From Calcarisporiella thermophila CBS 279.70 (taxonomy: Eukaryota; Calcarisporiellomycota), in the NCBI RefSeq assembly GCF_041956535.1, contig NW_027192194.1, forward strand, positions 1,117,196-1,145,618: 28,423 nt of DNA, written 5' to 3'. Position numbers and translations under genes: made by a program. Positions within the stretch are counted from its first letter, which is position 1. Each line of letters starts with the position of its first letter. Under the pieces are notes generated by a model. The model was not told the origin of the DNA, did not search any database, and worked only from the letters and a program-made list of their open reading frames with translations. Shown here one piece after another: positions 1 through 9,982 of this stretch.

Positions 1-22
1 CGTAACAGACAAAGAATAACTT

Positions 23-93
23 GCATGGTTGGTTTAGTGGTATAATTGCCGCCTGCCACGCGGCAGACCCGGGTTCGATTCCCGGACCATGCA
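23..93 (+). tRNA. tRNA-Gly (GCC anticodon)
   Basis: The 71-base sequence folds as a complete cloverleaf. The 7-bp acceptor stem pairs 23-29 with 86-92, with discriminator A93. The anticodon stem pairs 48-52 with 60-64, and the 7-base loop carries GCC at 55-57. The T arm has the GGTTCGATTCC-type loop. The internal A-box-like TGGTTTAGTGG and B-box GGTTCGATTCC are intact, as needed for RNA polymerase III. No intron and no encoded CCA is present, as expected for a nuclear eukaryotic tRNA. GCC reads GGC and GGT glycine codons. Confidence 0.97.
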
Positions 94-950
94 GATAATA
101 ATCAATTTTTCTTTTGAATCCAGCTGCTATTATGAAGAAGAAATTTAGAGAGAATCGTCGTGAGAAGATATACACCTAGTAAGTAGATCAGGATAGGATT
201 TGATGCAATCCTCTCCTTATCACGCGGTAATAAATAAATTTTTTTGACAAGGAGAACTCGCGAAAAAAACCCGCTTTAAAGCTTTTGCAACCCCGCAGAG
301 ATTAATGCTCGAATCCCCAATAGTTCCAAGTGATACAAATAAAGGCCAGCCGTTTCACGCAGATATTTATTTGTTAGCACAATTTCTTGTCGTGAAATTG
401 TTATGAACCCTAGAATAATGGGCAATATTGCAAATGGCTACCCAGACGTATGCATAAAGATAAAGTATAGCTTGATGAGATATACTTATTCGTCTGCAAC
501 CAAGTGGTTCAGGATGCGGTTGAATCAAATGAATGTATGCTCCTTTCGGCTCAGTAGCACTTCTGTTCTTCCTTAATGAGCTAATTCCAATTTTCCCAAA
601 TTATGCCAGGATTCAATTTATACCTTAATTTTGTGCCTGATATTGACTAAGGCAATTTATCATCCTCTACATAACTTCATAATATCATTTCATTCTTTAC
701 CGTCTGTGGATTAGCGGTTGTTGATTTCTTGTGTTTTCTAGGTGTTCATCCGAGCTTCAGCTGGATGACAGAAAGAATTTTCTTGAGCAGCTCTTGAAAG
801 AGAAATGCTACCATCATATCCTAATCTAATTCATTAATACCAAGTGGAATCGTAAGATCACACAGAATAGAGGGGAGAGGAGAAGAAAACAATATTATAG
901 GCATTTTATTTATTTAATTTATATCTTTTAATTTCTTCATCTGATTATTG
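94..950. other. Intergenic region between tRNA-Gly and YTP1-like gene
   Basis: These 857 bases are AT-rich with stops in all frames. A short open stretch at about 726-830 ends in an acidic/basic peptide, but it has no start codon and no convincing splice partner, so I do not call it. The last 60 bases before the YTP1-like ATG are T-rich. I see no RNA gene or repeat. Confidence 0.5.
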
Positions 951-2859
951 ATGAACACCACTTCACCTGACTCACCACTTCCTCCATTGCCAATAACCAA
1001 TAATCCAGCTCTCATCGCCCATGGAATCTGCATGTTTTTCTCTACTGGGATCGCCCTCCCCATATGCATGCTGATTGGAGAGCAAGGCGCGCGTTTCCGG
1101 TTGCCTGTCGCAATAGGTGGCGCGATCATTGGTGCGATTGGATTTGGGCTAGGATTTGTTGAAAAATTAAATTCGAGTGGAGTAAACGCAACGGCATCAA
1201 ATGTGTCATTAAATGAGGTACAGGCATCTAGCAGCGCAGCGTTGGGATGGCATGCTGTCCTTGGCTATGCTGTACTCGGTCTTGTGCTCGTGCGGATAGT
1301 CGCGTGGATGCTCACAAACCGAGAAGATCGTGAGCTATTTGCTTTCTACCGCCGCATATCATCCCTAGTTCCTCTTATTTCGGCATTGCTCCTTGCACTC
1401 ATATATATTCAAGTTGGTCTCGGCGTAGTACTTTCTCTCAATGGCTGCATCGCTGGTGAAGGATGTTTTAGTCCGCTGGTCGGAGGAATGTTTATGCTTG
1501 TGTATGGGGCAGCTATAGTGGGTCATCTCTTTGGTGCTTTAACGATACCACATGGATGGTGGACACCTGAAATAGTAGAGGGTATAATTATTACTGTGTT
1601 GGGGATTGTGAATGCTTTGCGGCCGAGGGTCGAATTCTTAAAAGAGCCGCACACTTACTTGGTAATTACTTTTACTTTCATTCCCACTCATATGTTGGAC
1701 CCCCTTTGCTAACGTTTCACCTTGCCACTAGAATCTACGCTACTCCTGGATGGGCATCGTTTGGTGTTTTGGTGGCATTCTATCCCTGCTTTTCTCCGTC
1801 AAATTCTTTCCGATACCTCATTTTTTAAGACATCGTAACCCTATTCCTGCTCTTGTGTTACTTGTCACCGGCACAGCTTGTGCCCAGGCTCTAGGCGATA
1901 CAATCCCGGATGTGATATCCCGATTTTGGGGGGGCTGCCTACAGTTTGGAGGTCTTGCTCAACTAATACATGTAGCTGTACGTAATGAAGATTTTGGCAT
2001 TGATTCATACTCAACTGGCAACGGTAGATGCAGCAGCGGAAATGGTGGAAGCGTTAGCCAGGCTGTTGCCCATATTTCTGCATTACTTGTTGCACTGTCA
2101 GTCGGTGCAGCTGGAATAACTTGGATCGCATCGATGTCATCGCTACTTCATGTGTCCGAGCAATATATTCATGATCCGCCAACGCTCATCCAAATACTTG
2201 CTGCACTTGCATTTGGATGGGCTGTATATGTAGTATTACTTTTTTCTCTTACTCTTTGCAATTCTCCGCTGGCTCAGCAATATGCTCGAACCTCCACTTC
2301 TCCAACGTCTGCAGGGGCGGACCAACTGAATGAGGAAGTAGGCGGGCTATTGCCAAGTGAATACCGTGCTTATCGGAGGAGTAGGGCAAGCAGTGGGCAA
2401 TACTATCCAAACTTTCCTTCAGGAGGGGTAGGAATTGGTGCGAACGGCATGAACGGCACCAATGAATACGCGAATGGTGGAATAGGTCGTTCTGCTTCAG
2501 CCGGTTCGAAGCGTGACTCTTCACATTCTGGCAGTGGCGCAAGTGCAAATTTCAATAGCCTCAACACAAACGGAAACGGGAGCACCGGAGCGGGTGGATG
2601 GATAGTGGGACGGAGCAATCCTTCGGCTGGGCCCATACCACCCTCGAAGCGGAGTAGCATATTATTTACATCAAGCCCAACAAAGGATATTGATTTGGGA
2701 AGAGAAATTGAATTGGCAGGATTGTTAGTAGAAGAGAGTGAAGGAGAGAATGATGAAGAGAATGGTGAAAACGAGGCGGTCAATGAACTGGAAGATGTAG
2801 ATTTAGGGTATATGAGAGGACGAGGGCGAGAGCAGAAGCACTTACGTAGCCCGAGCTAA
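951..2859 (+). CDS. YTP1-like multispanning membrane protein (DUF2427 / Ytp1 domains)
   Basis: Two exons, 951-1661 and 1732-2859, give 612 residues. The phase-0 intron 1662-1731 runs GTAATT..CACTAG and has a CTAAC branch sequence. Start is the ATG at 951; the in-frame TTG just before it is not used. The N-terminal half (about residues 20-250) has several hydrophobic helices with a LPV.. segment and a GWH helix, as in the fungal DUF2427 domain. The second part begins with the NP-PALV--TG segment typical of the Ytp1 domain, followed by helices to about residue 430. The last 170 residues are a hydrophilic Gly/Ser/Asn tail ending in an acidic patch. YTP1 family proteins resemble mitochondrial or ER electron-transport membrane proteins, but their function is unknown. 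The paired His found in many family members after the NPxPALV segment is not present here. Family assignment is fairly sure; role unknown. Confidence 0.8.
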
Positions 2860-3363
2860 TATCTCAAAGATATTTCAACCCCACATCTGTCTTTGTTACC
2901 AACCATCTTCTCAAAATTAAAGCAATTGATATATCCTATTTTCTAGTTGATATCGATTTCTCGTGTATTTTTAATTATCTGTTTTACTCTTTTCTGTCTT
3001 CAGATTATACTTAATTTTTTTTTCTTGCCTTCTTTTATCTTATTCCCTGAACAATGTTCACTATATATTCCTCACTTGTGCTTTTTAGCAAAGGAAAAAA
3101 AAATTAAAAGCCAAGGAATATGGATTCATCACCCTTCTTGTCATATCTACGTATGGCGTTGTTGAATCGTAACAAAACCATTTTTCAACGTTACTTTTAA
3201 CCTCAACTTTTTAGCCTCGATCGACCACTTACATTTTATGAGGCGCCCAATAATACATTTTAACTCTGCTGCTGTGGCAAAATTGTTTTTTCCCAACCAC
3301 CTTAAAAAAGACTACATTTTCGTCCTGGTCTTCCTCTTGTCTCATAATGAAAATGCATTAAAC
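2860..3363. other. AT-rich intergenic region
   Basis: These 504 bases hold T-rich 3' flank of the YTP1-like gene and the promoter of the next gene. An open stretch at 2947-3165 starts at TTG, is biased by the T-rich base composition and shows no coding character. The frame of the next gene is open from 3238, but the signal peptide begins cleanly at the ATG at 3364. Confidence 0.5.
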
Positions 3364-4157
3364 ATGCTGAAAACCCTCTTACTCTTTTTACTCATCGCCT
3401 TGATCGCTTCCCCCTCTACTGCACTTGTAGAACAACGTCAGCAACTCGGATGCCGCTCGGACTCATGTGAATGGTTTCTGAATGTCTTGAACCTGTGTGC
3501 GAAGAAAGAAGAAAGCACTACGAAATTCTATCTATTTAGCTGCGTATGCCAAGGTAGCTTTTCCATATTATCTTTACAAATCATAGCGGCCAAAAAAATC
3601 ATATATTCACAAAGCATCCCTTAAGCTCATGATTAATGTTGATTTTGAATATCTTAGCGCCGGGAGGATATGAAAGCTTGCTTGCTTGCTCGCAGAATTG
3701 CGCGCTCTCTGGCCTCAATATTACTCAAGTGGCCCAGATATGCTCCTATGTGTCTGCTGCTTCGGCCTCTTCAAAGATGACAAGCTTTCGAAGAGGCCAA
3801 GTTGAAGAGTTCCCATCATACCTTCCAGTCAGCAGCTTTGTGATCGAGCCATATCCAAAAACGCGCTCTGTACCGATGACTTCAGTTTCTCGCTTTCCAC
3901 CAGCATCAACTCAAACACCCATGGTTAGCTCTCCCTCCTTCTCAACGACTTATTTCACTCCGCTGAGCACAGTGTCACCAACCATGGTCACAACAACTAT
4001 GACAAGTATTGGTACGCCTCCAACAATATCTATGGACACCACGACTCCATCGAGACCAACGCTTTTAATTCCTACAATAAGCACAGGCTCCAGGTGTGAA
4101 GGCTCTTGGATATTGATTGCGATAGCAGTTTTGACTCTCTTGCTCCTATGGCGGTAG
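3364..4157 (+). CDS. Small secreted Cys-rich protein with Ser/Thr-rich stalk, probable GPI anchor
   Basis: Two exons, 3364-3553 and 3658-4157, encode 229 residues. The 104-base phase-1 intron runs GTAGCT..CTTAG. Residues 1-20 form a signal peptide ending SPSTA. A compact domain follows with eight Cys at about 30, 35, 45, 60, 62, 74, 78 and 92 (C-x4-C, C, C-x-C, C-x3-C, C). This layout is common in small fungal surface proteins, and its size recalls CFEM domains without a clear match. Residues from about 100 to 205 are Ser/Thr/Pro-rich, probably O-mannosylated. The protein ends in a hydrophobic stretch of about 18 residues plus a final Arg, typical of a GPI attachment signal. It probably sits at the plasma membrane or wall. 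Ligand or function unknown. The upstream in-frame ATG at 3238 would bury the signal peptide, so 3364 is preferred. Confidence 0.75.
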
Positions 4158-4465
4158 TTGTGAAATATAATATTATTAGCACTTTACTTGCGTTATTAAT
4201 TAGTTCTCTATTTGTGTATATCGCTTGATAACAGATCATATAATGAGCGCATCTCTTTATTTTACTTTAACTTTAAATATATATTTATATTTAACAAAAA
4301 ACCGACGAAAAGTAGGCAGCAAGCAATAATAGACTATATGTGGCGGTGACAAACAAAATTTTGTGTGAAATATAATAAGCATTTACAAAATTTTTTTCCC
4401 CTTATATATGTTTAAATTTTTGCCATCGATGATGTGGCCATGGTACACTAGTAAATGCAAAGGGT
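4158..4465. other. Convergent 3' intergenic region
   Basis: AT-rich spacer of 308 bases between the 3' ends of the secreted-protein gene (plus) and the G6PDH gene (minus). It would hold both 3' UTRs and polyadenylation sites. I see no gene. Confidence 0.5.
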
Positions 4466-6292
4466 CTAGCCTCTTGCACTTTGCGATGGCCAGGAATATT
4501 CATCAGTGCGTTTATAGCCATATTTGGCTACAAATTCATCAGCTTCCGCTGGGCCACGCGTTCCGTACGCGTAGGGCAGCGGCGTCATCTTCGCCTCATC
4601 GATATGATGCAGAATGGGGGTAAACGCTTTCCATGCCGCGTCCAATTCATCGTCACGAACAAAGTTAGAATGATCCCCCTTGAGCACATCGAGAATAAGG
4701 GCTTCGTAAGCTTCCGGAATATAGAGGTCTGTATAGCGTTGGCGGTAGGTAAGATCGAGCTCCGTCATCGTTGTGTTCATACTAAATCCAGGCAGTTTGT
4801 TGATCATTTTGAGATAAACAGCTTCATTTGGCTGAACACGTACAACCAGCTCATTGCGAGACACATCTTCAAAGGTCTGCCCAGCAACATCCCTAAATTG
4901 AACGCGAACCTCCACTTTCTGCTCATTAAGTGCTATATGTCAAAATCGTCAATACCATGTGTTAAAATTAATAACTATAACCTGCCGTTTTTAAAAATCT
5001 GGTTTACCCTTTCCAGCCTTTAGAATGAAAGGCACTCCTTGCCAGCGATCATTATTAATCCAGAGCACGGTTATAGCAAAAGTGGGACAGTTACTATCCT
5101 TAGGTACTGTATCGTCATCTTTGTACCCAGGTTTTGATCCGTCCTCGGATTTCGTATATTGCCCGATCAGCGAATCTTCTGGTTTAATAGGGGGGATACA
5201 GCGCAAAACTTTAACCTGAAAAGTCGCAGTTAAGTTAGCAAATAAAATAAACCCTTCAAAAAGCAGTGATGGATGGGATAAATACCTTTTCATCACGAAT
5301 ATCTTCTGGTTCCAACGAAACCGGGCGTTCCATTGCAACAATGCTAAGTACTTGCAGGAGATGATTTTGCATCACATCACGGATGATTCCAAATTCATCG
5401 AAATAACCTCCACGACCCTCAGTTCCAAAAGGTTCGCGGAAGGTAATTTGAACATTGTCAATATAATGACGGTTCCAAATCGCACCAAGAACGATGTTAG
5501 CAAAACGAAGGGTGAGCAAATTTTTAACCATCTCCTTTCCGAGATAATGATCAATTCTATATATCTATGGACAGAATCGATGTGAGATATCCGAATTATT
5601 ATCAGTGAAAAGGGCTACGATGTTAATATATATTTGTGGGTTTTTCTTACCTCATCTTCGGTAAAGAGCTCACCTAGATCATTTTGCAATTCACGGAAGC
5701 TCTCTAGATCGTGACCAAACGGCTTCTCCACCACAACTCTAAAGACACCCTGCCCTTGTCCTGGGTGAATGTGCTTTTTCAGTTGTTTTCCTACTATGGT
5801 GAAAACACTTGGTGGAAGTGCCAAGTATGCAATGCGATTTGGCTCTTTGGCGCCGATTTCCTTTTCTGCTTTCTCGATTTCCTTTCGCAAAACCTCGAAC
5901 GACCCATCGTCATCGTATTTACCACTGACATAGAAAGTCTGGGATAGGAACTGGTCGATTTCTTGCCCGGTGGCATTCTTGAAGTGAGAAGCAACGCGTT
6001 TGTGGTATTCGCCAAGATCCATTTGGGAGCGAGCATAGCCAATAATTTTCGTTCTTTTAGGAAGAAAACCATTCTTGTGTAAGCTGAATAGGGCAGGGAA
6101 TGTTTTCTTACGCGCAAGGTCACCAGAAGCACCAAGGACTATGGTTAATGTTATTAGATTAGTAATAGGATATTGGAAACTAACAAGAAAAAAGATAAGG
6201 AAATTCAGTGCTGGCTGGGTTTACGTACCCACAATGACGAGAGTCTGCGAGAGATTCTCCAAGACAGCTTCCTTCTGAGATTGAGCGGACAT
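4466..6292 (-). CDS. ZWF1: Glucose-6-phosphate 1-dehydrogenase
   Basis: This enzyme catalyses the first, NADPH-producing step of the oxidative pentose phosphate pathway: glucose 6-phosphate + NADP+ to 6-phosphogluconolactone, in the cytosol. Five exons on the minus strand (6292-6229, 6138-5651, 5564-5286, 5215-5008, 4932-4466) encode 501 residues, normal for the family. All four introns (70 to 90 bases) have GT..AG ends and join in frame. The Rossmann dinucleotide motif GASGDLA lies at residues 24-30 and is restored exactly by the first splice. The EKPFGHD segment is at 159-165 and the substrate-site motif RIDHYLGKE at 187-195, the latter also assembled across an intron. The C-terminal domain reads through to a YxWPxQ-like end. 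The ATG at 6292 gives a short N-terminus as in fungal homologues. No defect is seen. It converges on the secreted-protein gene. Confidence 0.97.
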
Positions 6293-7365
6293 TTTTTATT
6301 AGGATTCTCCTGTTTTCACGAAAAAGAATTTCTGAATGCGAGGAAGAAATGGTTCGAATTTTTTTACAAAAAATGCAGAGGGCAACTAAGATAAAGGTGA
6401 GAAAAAACTATCGAATATTATCACCATGCAAATTTGTAATGTTCTGATAGACTTCTGATATCAGCTTAAAAGATTCTGTTACCGGGTTTGTAGAACAAGT
6501 AGCACTTTTTTGGAAAATTGTATATGGGTTGATAGAATCCACGATATATAAGCCACACGCGCCCACTTTTCTAAGCTCCTGATGATGGGGAAGTATTAAT
6601 ATCAATATATATTGATGTATTTGACGAGGATGCACTATGTACAACTAGAAAGATGGTGACATTAACTTTGGGCCCTCCGCAGTCCATAGTTCTAAGTGGA
6701 ATATAGCAACCCGTTAGTCATCCATATTAATCATCAGTTATTCGACTGAGATAAACTCGTTTCTAGGAATATCACTGCTAAAAAAAATGTAAAAGAGCAC
6801 CAGCCTCAGCCGAGGCTTGGTAATCAATATTAAAGCAATTCACGGCAATTACACTATAGACATCAAGAATATAATCTACGTATTACAAGGTGGCAAAGAT
6901 TCTCGCATATAGTATGCGCACAATGTCAACTGGAGATGAAATAAGTATATGGAAAAAGCATAAACTTGCATAAGAAGTTTTATAGAAATGGATGCATTGA
7001 CCCGATGACTTTCGACTAATCTTGAGTTTCAACCTGACATTAGATAAAAACTGCAATTAATTTTACAGTCCTGTAGCAATCGTGATTTAACGATTTAATA
7101 CAAGCAGATTGAGAAGCCATCAGAAGTTTAATCGCATGCTGTCCTAATAAGGACAGTTTTAAAACAAAAATGCAATTTGTCATATTATTATTTTATTATA
7201 AAAAAAGCATTGAATCCTGCCTGACATTCTTCTCTCTCCTTGCTCATTTTTATACACTCTATTATCTGCTCCTCATTAGTTGTTCCACCGAAGTTCTCTT
7301 TCACAAGCAGTTTTCGAGATAATCCATAAGTATATGCGTCGAATTTGGAATTGAATAAGAAAGCA
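6293..7365. other. Intergenic region (divergent promoters)
   Basis: This 1073-base AT-rich region lies between the starts of G6PDH (minus) and the type I membrane protein gene (plus), so it should contain both promoters. Short open frames at 6408-6644 and 7188-7382 (minus) have no coding character. I see no RNA gene or large repeat. Confidence 0.5.
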
Positions 7366-8067
7366 ATGCAGTACAGAGTCATTTTGCTTGCATCGTTATT
7401 TTTTGTCTTATTCTGCCAAGTACATCCCGAAGTCGTTAAAACTGCTCATAGAACACCCCACGGTCTGCTTTCACCTCAAGACCCAGGAGCACAATATATG
7501 TCCGAAAAGCCCGCAATAGAGTCCGCCGAAGTTCCATTTAATAACAAAATGACCACCCCTCTCACCTCCAAAGGGGTGGCAAACAATATTGAGGATAATG
7601 ACCAAGCAGATGTCCCTTCGCTCTCTACACCTCAATCGCAACCACTTCAGGCACCAGCTCCAGTCATTGCTAGCAATACCACCCATATCGCGAGTCCAAC
7701 TCCTGTTCCGTCGCAACCCTCTCTGATAAGGACTGAGTTGCGTACTAATACGACCGCTACAAGCAGCTTGTCCATCTCGTCTTTCCTCACTATTTCCTCA
7801 ATCACTGGCAGTACTCAGGCTACTACCTCTGTATCCATTACCCCACAAACACGCCTTCAGCAAGAATTTAGGGGAGGAGATAATAATAACATGATAATAG
7901 GTTTTTCTGTCACGGGCGGGCTAATTGTATTGGGCTTTTCCATCATTCTCATAACTTGGTGCGTTCGCAGAAGAAGGCATTTATGGATAGGTGAAGACTT
8001 CAACCCAGATCGAGAGGCAATCGATCCACTCCGCGGAACGCTTCGTCGTTACGGCAAATTTCACTAG
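7366..8067 (+). CDS. Ser/Thr-rich single-pass (type I) membrane protein
   Basis: A single exon encodes 233 residues. Residues 1-20 form a signal peptide. The ectodomain (about 21-175) is rich in Ser, Thr, Pro and Gln with a few N-x-T/S sites, so it is probably heavily glycosylated and extended. One strong membrane helix lies at about 177-199 and is followed at once by four Arg (201-204), fixing the N-out/C-in topology. The cytoplasmic tail is about 30 residues. The layout recalls fungal wall-stress sensors (Mid2/Wsc class) and other mucin-like surface proteins, but there is no Cys-rich head domain and no recognised family motif. Start is the first ATG; the upstream in-frame TTG is not used. 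Existence of the gene is likely; function unknown. Confidence 0.7.
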   Translation: MQYRVILLASLFFVLFCQVHPEVVKTAHRTPHGLLSPQDPGAQYMSEKPAIESAEVPFNNKMTTPLTSKGVANNIEDNDQADVPSLSTPQSQPLQAPAPVIASNTTHIASPTPVPSQPSLIRTELRTNTTATSSLSISSFLTISSITGSTQATTSVSITPQTRLQQEFRGGDNNNMIIGFSVTGGLIVLGFSIILITWCVRRRRHLWIGEDFNPDREAIDPLRGTLRRYGKFH

Positions 8068-8802
8068 CAGGGTATCCTGCTAATATACCTTTTTTTTTAA
8101 TTATCTTATCATTAATTGTTAATTTTAATGAAAATTCGCCTGTTAATAACTATGTGGAGACCTGGTAAAGAGATTCCATGACTAAAATAAACTTCCGACT
8201 TCGTATATAGATACTGATTTACCATTGACCAAAAATGTAATCAATTCACTCTTCATGGATCCCTGAATGCATAAAACGACTGTGAGCTGCATTCTCGAAA
8301 CAAATTCGACCCATTTTCTGCAGAGTGCTGTTTCCATAGACCATTTTCAAACCAATTTCACGCAGTGAACCTATTTTCTCAGAGTAAAATGATACGCAAT
8401 CATGCGGGCTGGCGTTGAAATCCCTTCGACCAGAACAACTCCCGCTCCTTATCAACCGAGAAGTTGGTCGAGCCCGATCTCCTGCCGTGAGGGGATAGAA
8501 AAAAGCTCAGACAATTCGGGTGGCAACTGTCACAGATAATCCATTGTTGATTGGTTTTCCTCCAAAAAATACGGGTCGGTTTGAAGCTCTCCAGCTTATT
8601 GTGCATAAACTGCAGTCTGGAGTTTGATTACTTTCTTTCTTTCTTTCTTTCTTTAAAATCCCTACCATCTTCCACCATTTCAAAACTAGGCTCTATTTTC
8701 TAAATCAACTTCATGTATCCTCGTGAAAAACACTGTAATATTCTGAATATTCGCAGCATCGCTTCTCAGAGGTTTTAAACATTTTATGCAAATAGAAAGC
8801 AA
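8068..8802. other. Intergenic region with CTTT microsatellite
   Basis: This 735-base spacer holds the 3' flank of the type I membrane protein gene and the promoter of the LPMO gene. Two overlapping minus-strand open stretches (8246-8455 without ATG, and 8400-8606) lie in different frames. They match nothing I recognise. Confidence 0.45.
8631..8654 (+). repeat. CTTT tetranucleotide microsatellite (6 copies)
   Basis: Six perfect copies of CTTT lie about 150 bases before the LPMO start codon. This is a pyrimidine tract, common in fungal promoters, and likely to vary in length between strains. Confidence 0.9.
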
Positions 8803-9982
8803 ATGGCTGTGTCAAAGTCTTACTGCTTGAAGTCGATTTGTCTACTACTACTCCCCGCATTCATTTTCGCTCACATGGAAATGGAATTTCCTGCTCCGCG
8901 CAGAAGTACATTTTCCAAGCTCTACCGGGAAAAAGGAGACATCGACTATGATATGGCCTGTAAGTTTTCTCCATTCTCTTTTAGCTAGCGATTACTCGAG
9001 ATATAAACAATGACATCGAATTAGCCCCACTTGGTTCAAATTTTCCCTTCCCGTGCCGTGGATTTCCTCCTGGACCCTCTACAGCAAGCTTTAAGGCCGG
9101 TGAAACAGTACCTGTCTCTATAGTTGGCGGTGCACCACATGGTAATATACATTGCTGATATTGGTTTCTCTTCAGGTTGACATAAGGATAATATAATATA
9201 TGTAAAGGGGGAGGGGATTGTCAATTCGCTCTATCCTATAACAATGGAAAGGACTTTGTAGTAATACAGGACGAATTTGGCTCTTGTCCCTTAGAGGGGC
9301 GGTACAATGTGCGAATCCCTCAAGAATCTCCCTCTGGCAAGGTATTTCTACTAGTATGCATAAACATATGAATTTGAATGTAGACACTAAACCACTGTTT
9401 CTAAAGGCTGTATTCGCATGGGCCTGGGTCAATGCTATCGGCAACCGCGAATATTATATGAATTGCGCTGATATTGACATTCAGGGAAATCAAGGCGGAA
9501 GGTTGACAGGAAAAGAAATGTTGGTCGTGAACTTGCCCGGAAGTCCGGTGATTCCTGAATTTGCGGGCAATAGAAATACGGGAGCAGAACTGTTCGCTGC
9601 GCGAAAAACCATCACAATTTCAGGTGATCAAGTCGTGGGGGAAGAAGAAAAGAAGAAAGGATCCGATTCGGCTACGGCAATCTCTCCTGGTGAATTATAT
9701 ACACATATCCCTGTAAGAGATCGGGAGAATGAATTCGCAGAGAGGCCTAAGCAAGAATCTGGTGTGAATTCTCAGGATATTGCAGCCGTCTCACCACAAG
9801 CAAACAACAATCAGGATAAATGCCATGACAATGAGGTCGCGTGCAATGAAGGTGCTAAGAGAAATGAGATTCGTATTTGTCGTTATGGGGAATGGATCAG
9901 TATGGAATGCCCGTCAACAACGGTATGCTACAGTCAAGGGTCAGCTGTATTTTGTGGTTATCGCAAACTTAGGCTCATTTAA
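8803..9982 (+). CDS. AA11-like lytic polysaccharide monooxygenase with CBM19-like C-terminal domain
   Basis: Four exons (8803-8959, 9025-9141, 9208-9341, 9407-9982) encode 327 residues. The signal peptide (1-23) ends right before His24, so the mature protein starts with His, the first ligand of the copper 'histidine brace'. The second ligand is His91 in a HGGG-x-C segment, and the axial Tyr is in a NRE-Y-YMNC segment at about 149-156. The FPC and HGGG--CQ elements and the W-W-N-IGNRE-YMNC block match AA11-type chitin-active LPMOs and the related proteins of zygomycetes. After a charged linker, residues 274-320 carry six Cys (275, 282, 294, 304, 310, 319) with a G-W--x3-C core like the CBM19 chitin-binding module. 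The likely role is extracellular oxidative cleavage of chitin. Copper-dependence is a family property, and the substrate is inferred. The acceptor of intron 2 is ambiguous (see findings). Confidence 0.85.

Noticed and set aside
726-830. Possible terminal exon of an upstream gene before the YTP1-like gene
   Set aside because: A TTCTAG acceptor-like sequence precedes a 30-codon frame, but there is no matching donor exon between it and the tRNA gene.
2947-3165. 72-codon open frame downstream of the YTP1-like gene
   Set aside because: It starts at TTG, and its hydrophobic look follows from the T-rich sequence; no ATG or splice acceptor supports it.
8246-8606. Two overlapping minus-strand frames upstream of the LPMO gene, possibly a two-exon gene
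   Set aside because: No GT/AG pair joins them convincingly and one lacks an ATG. The peptides match nothing known.
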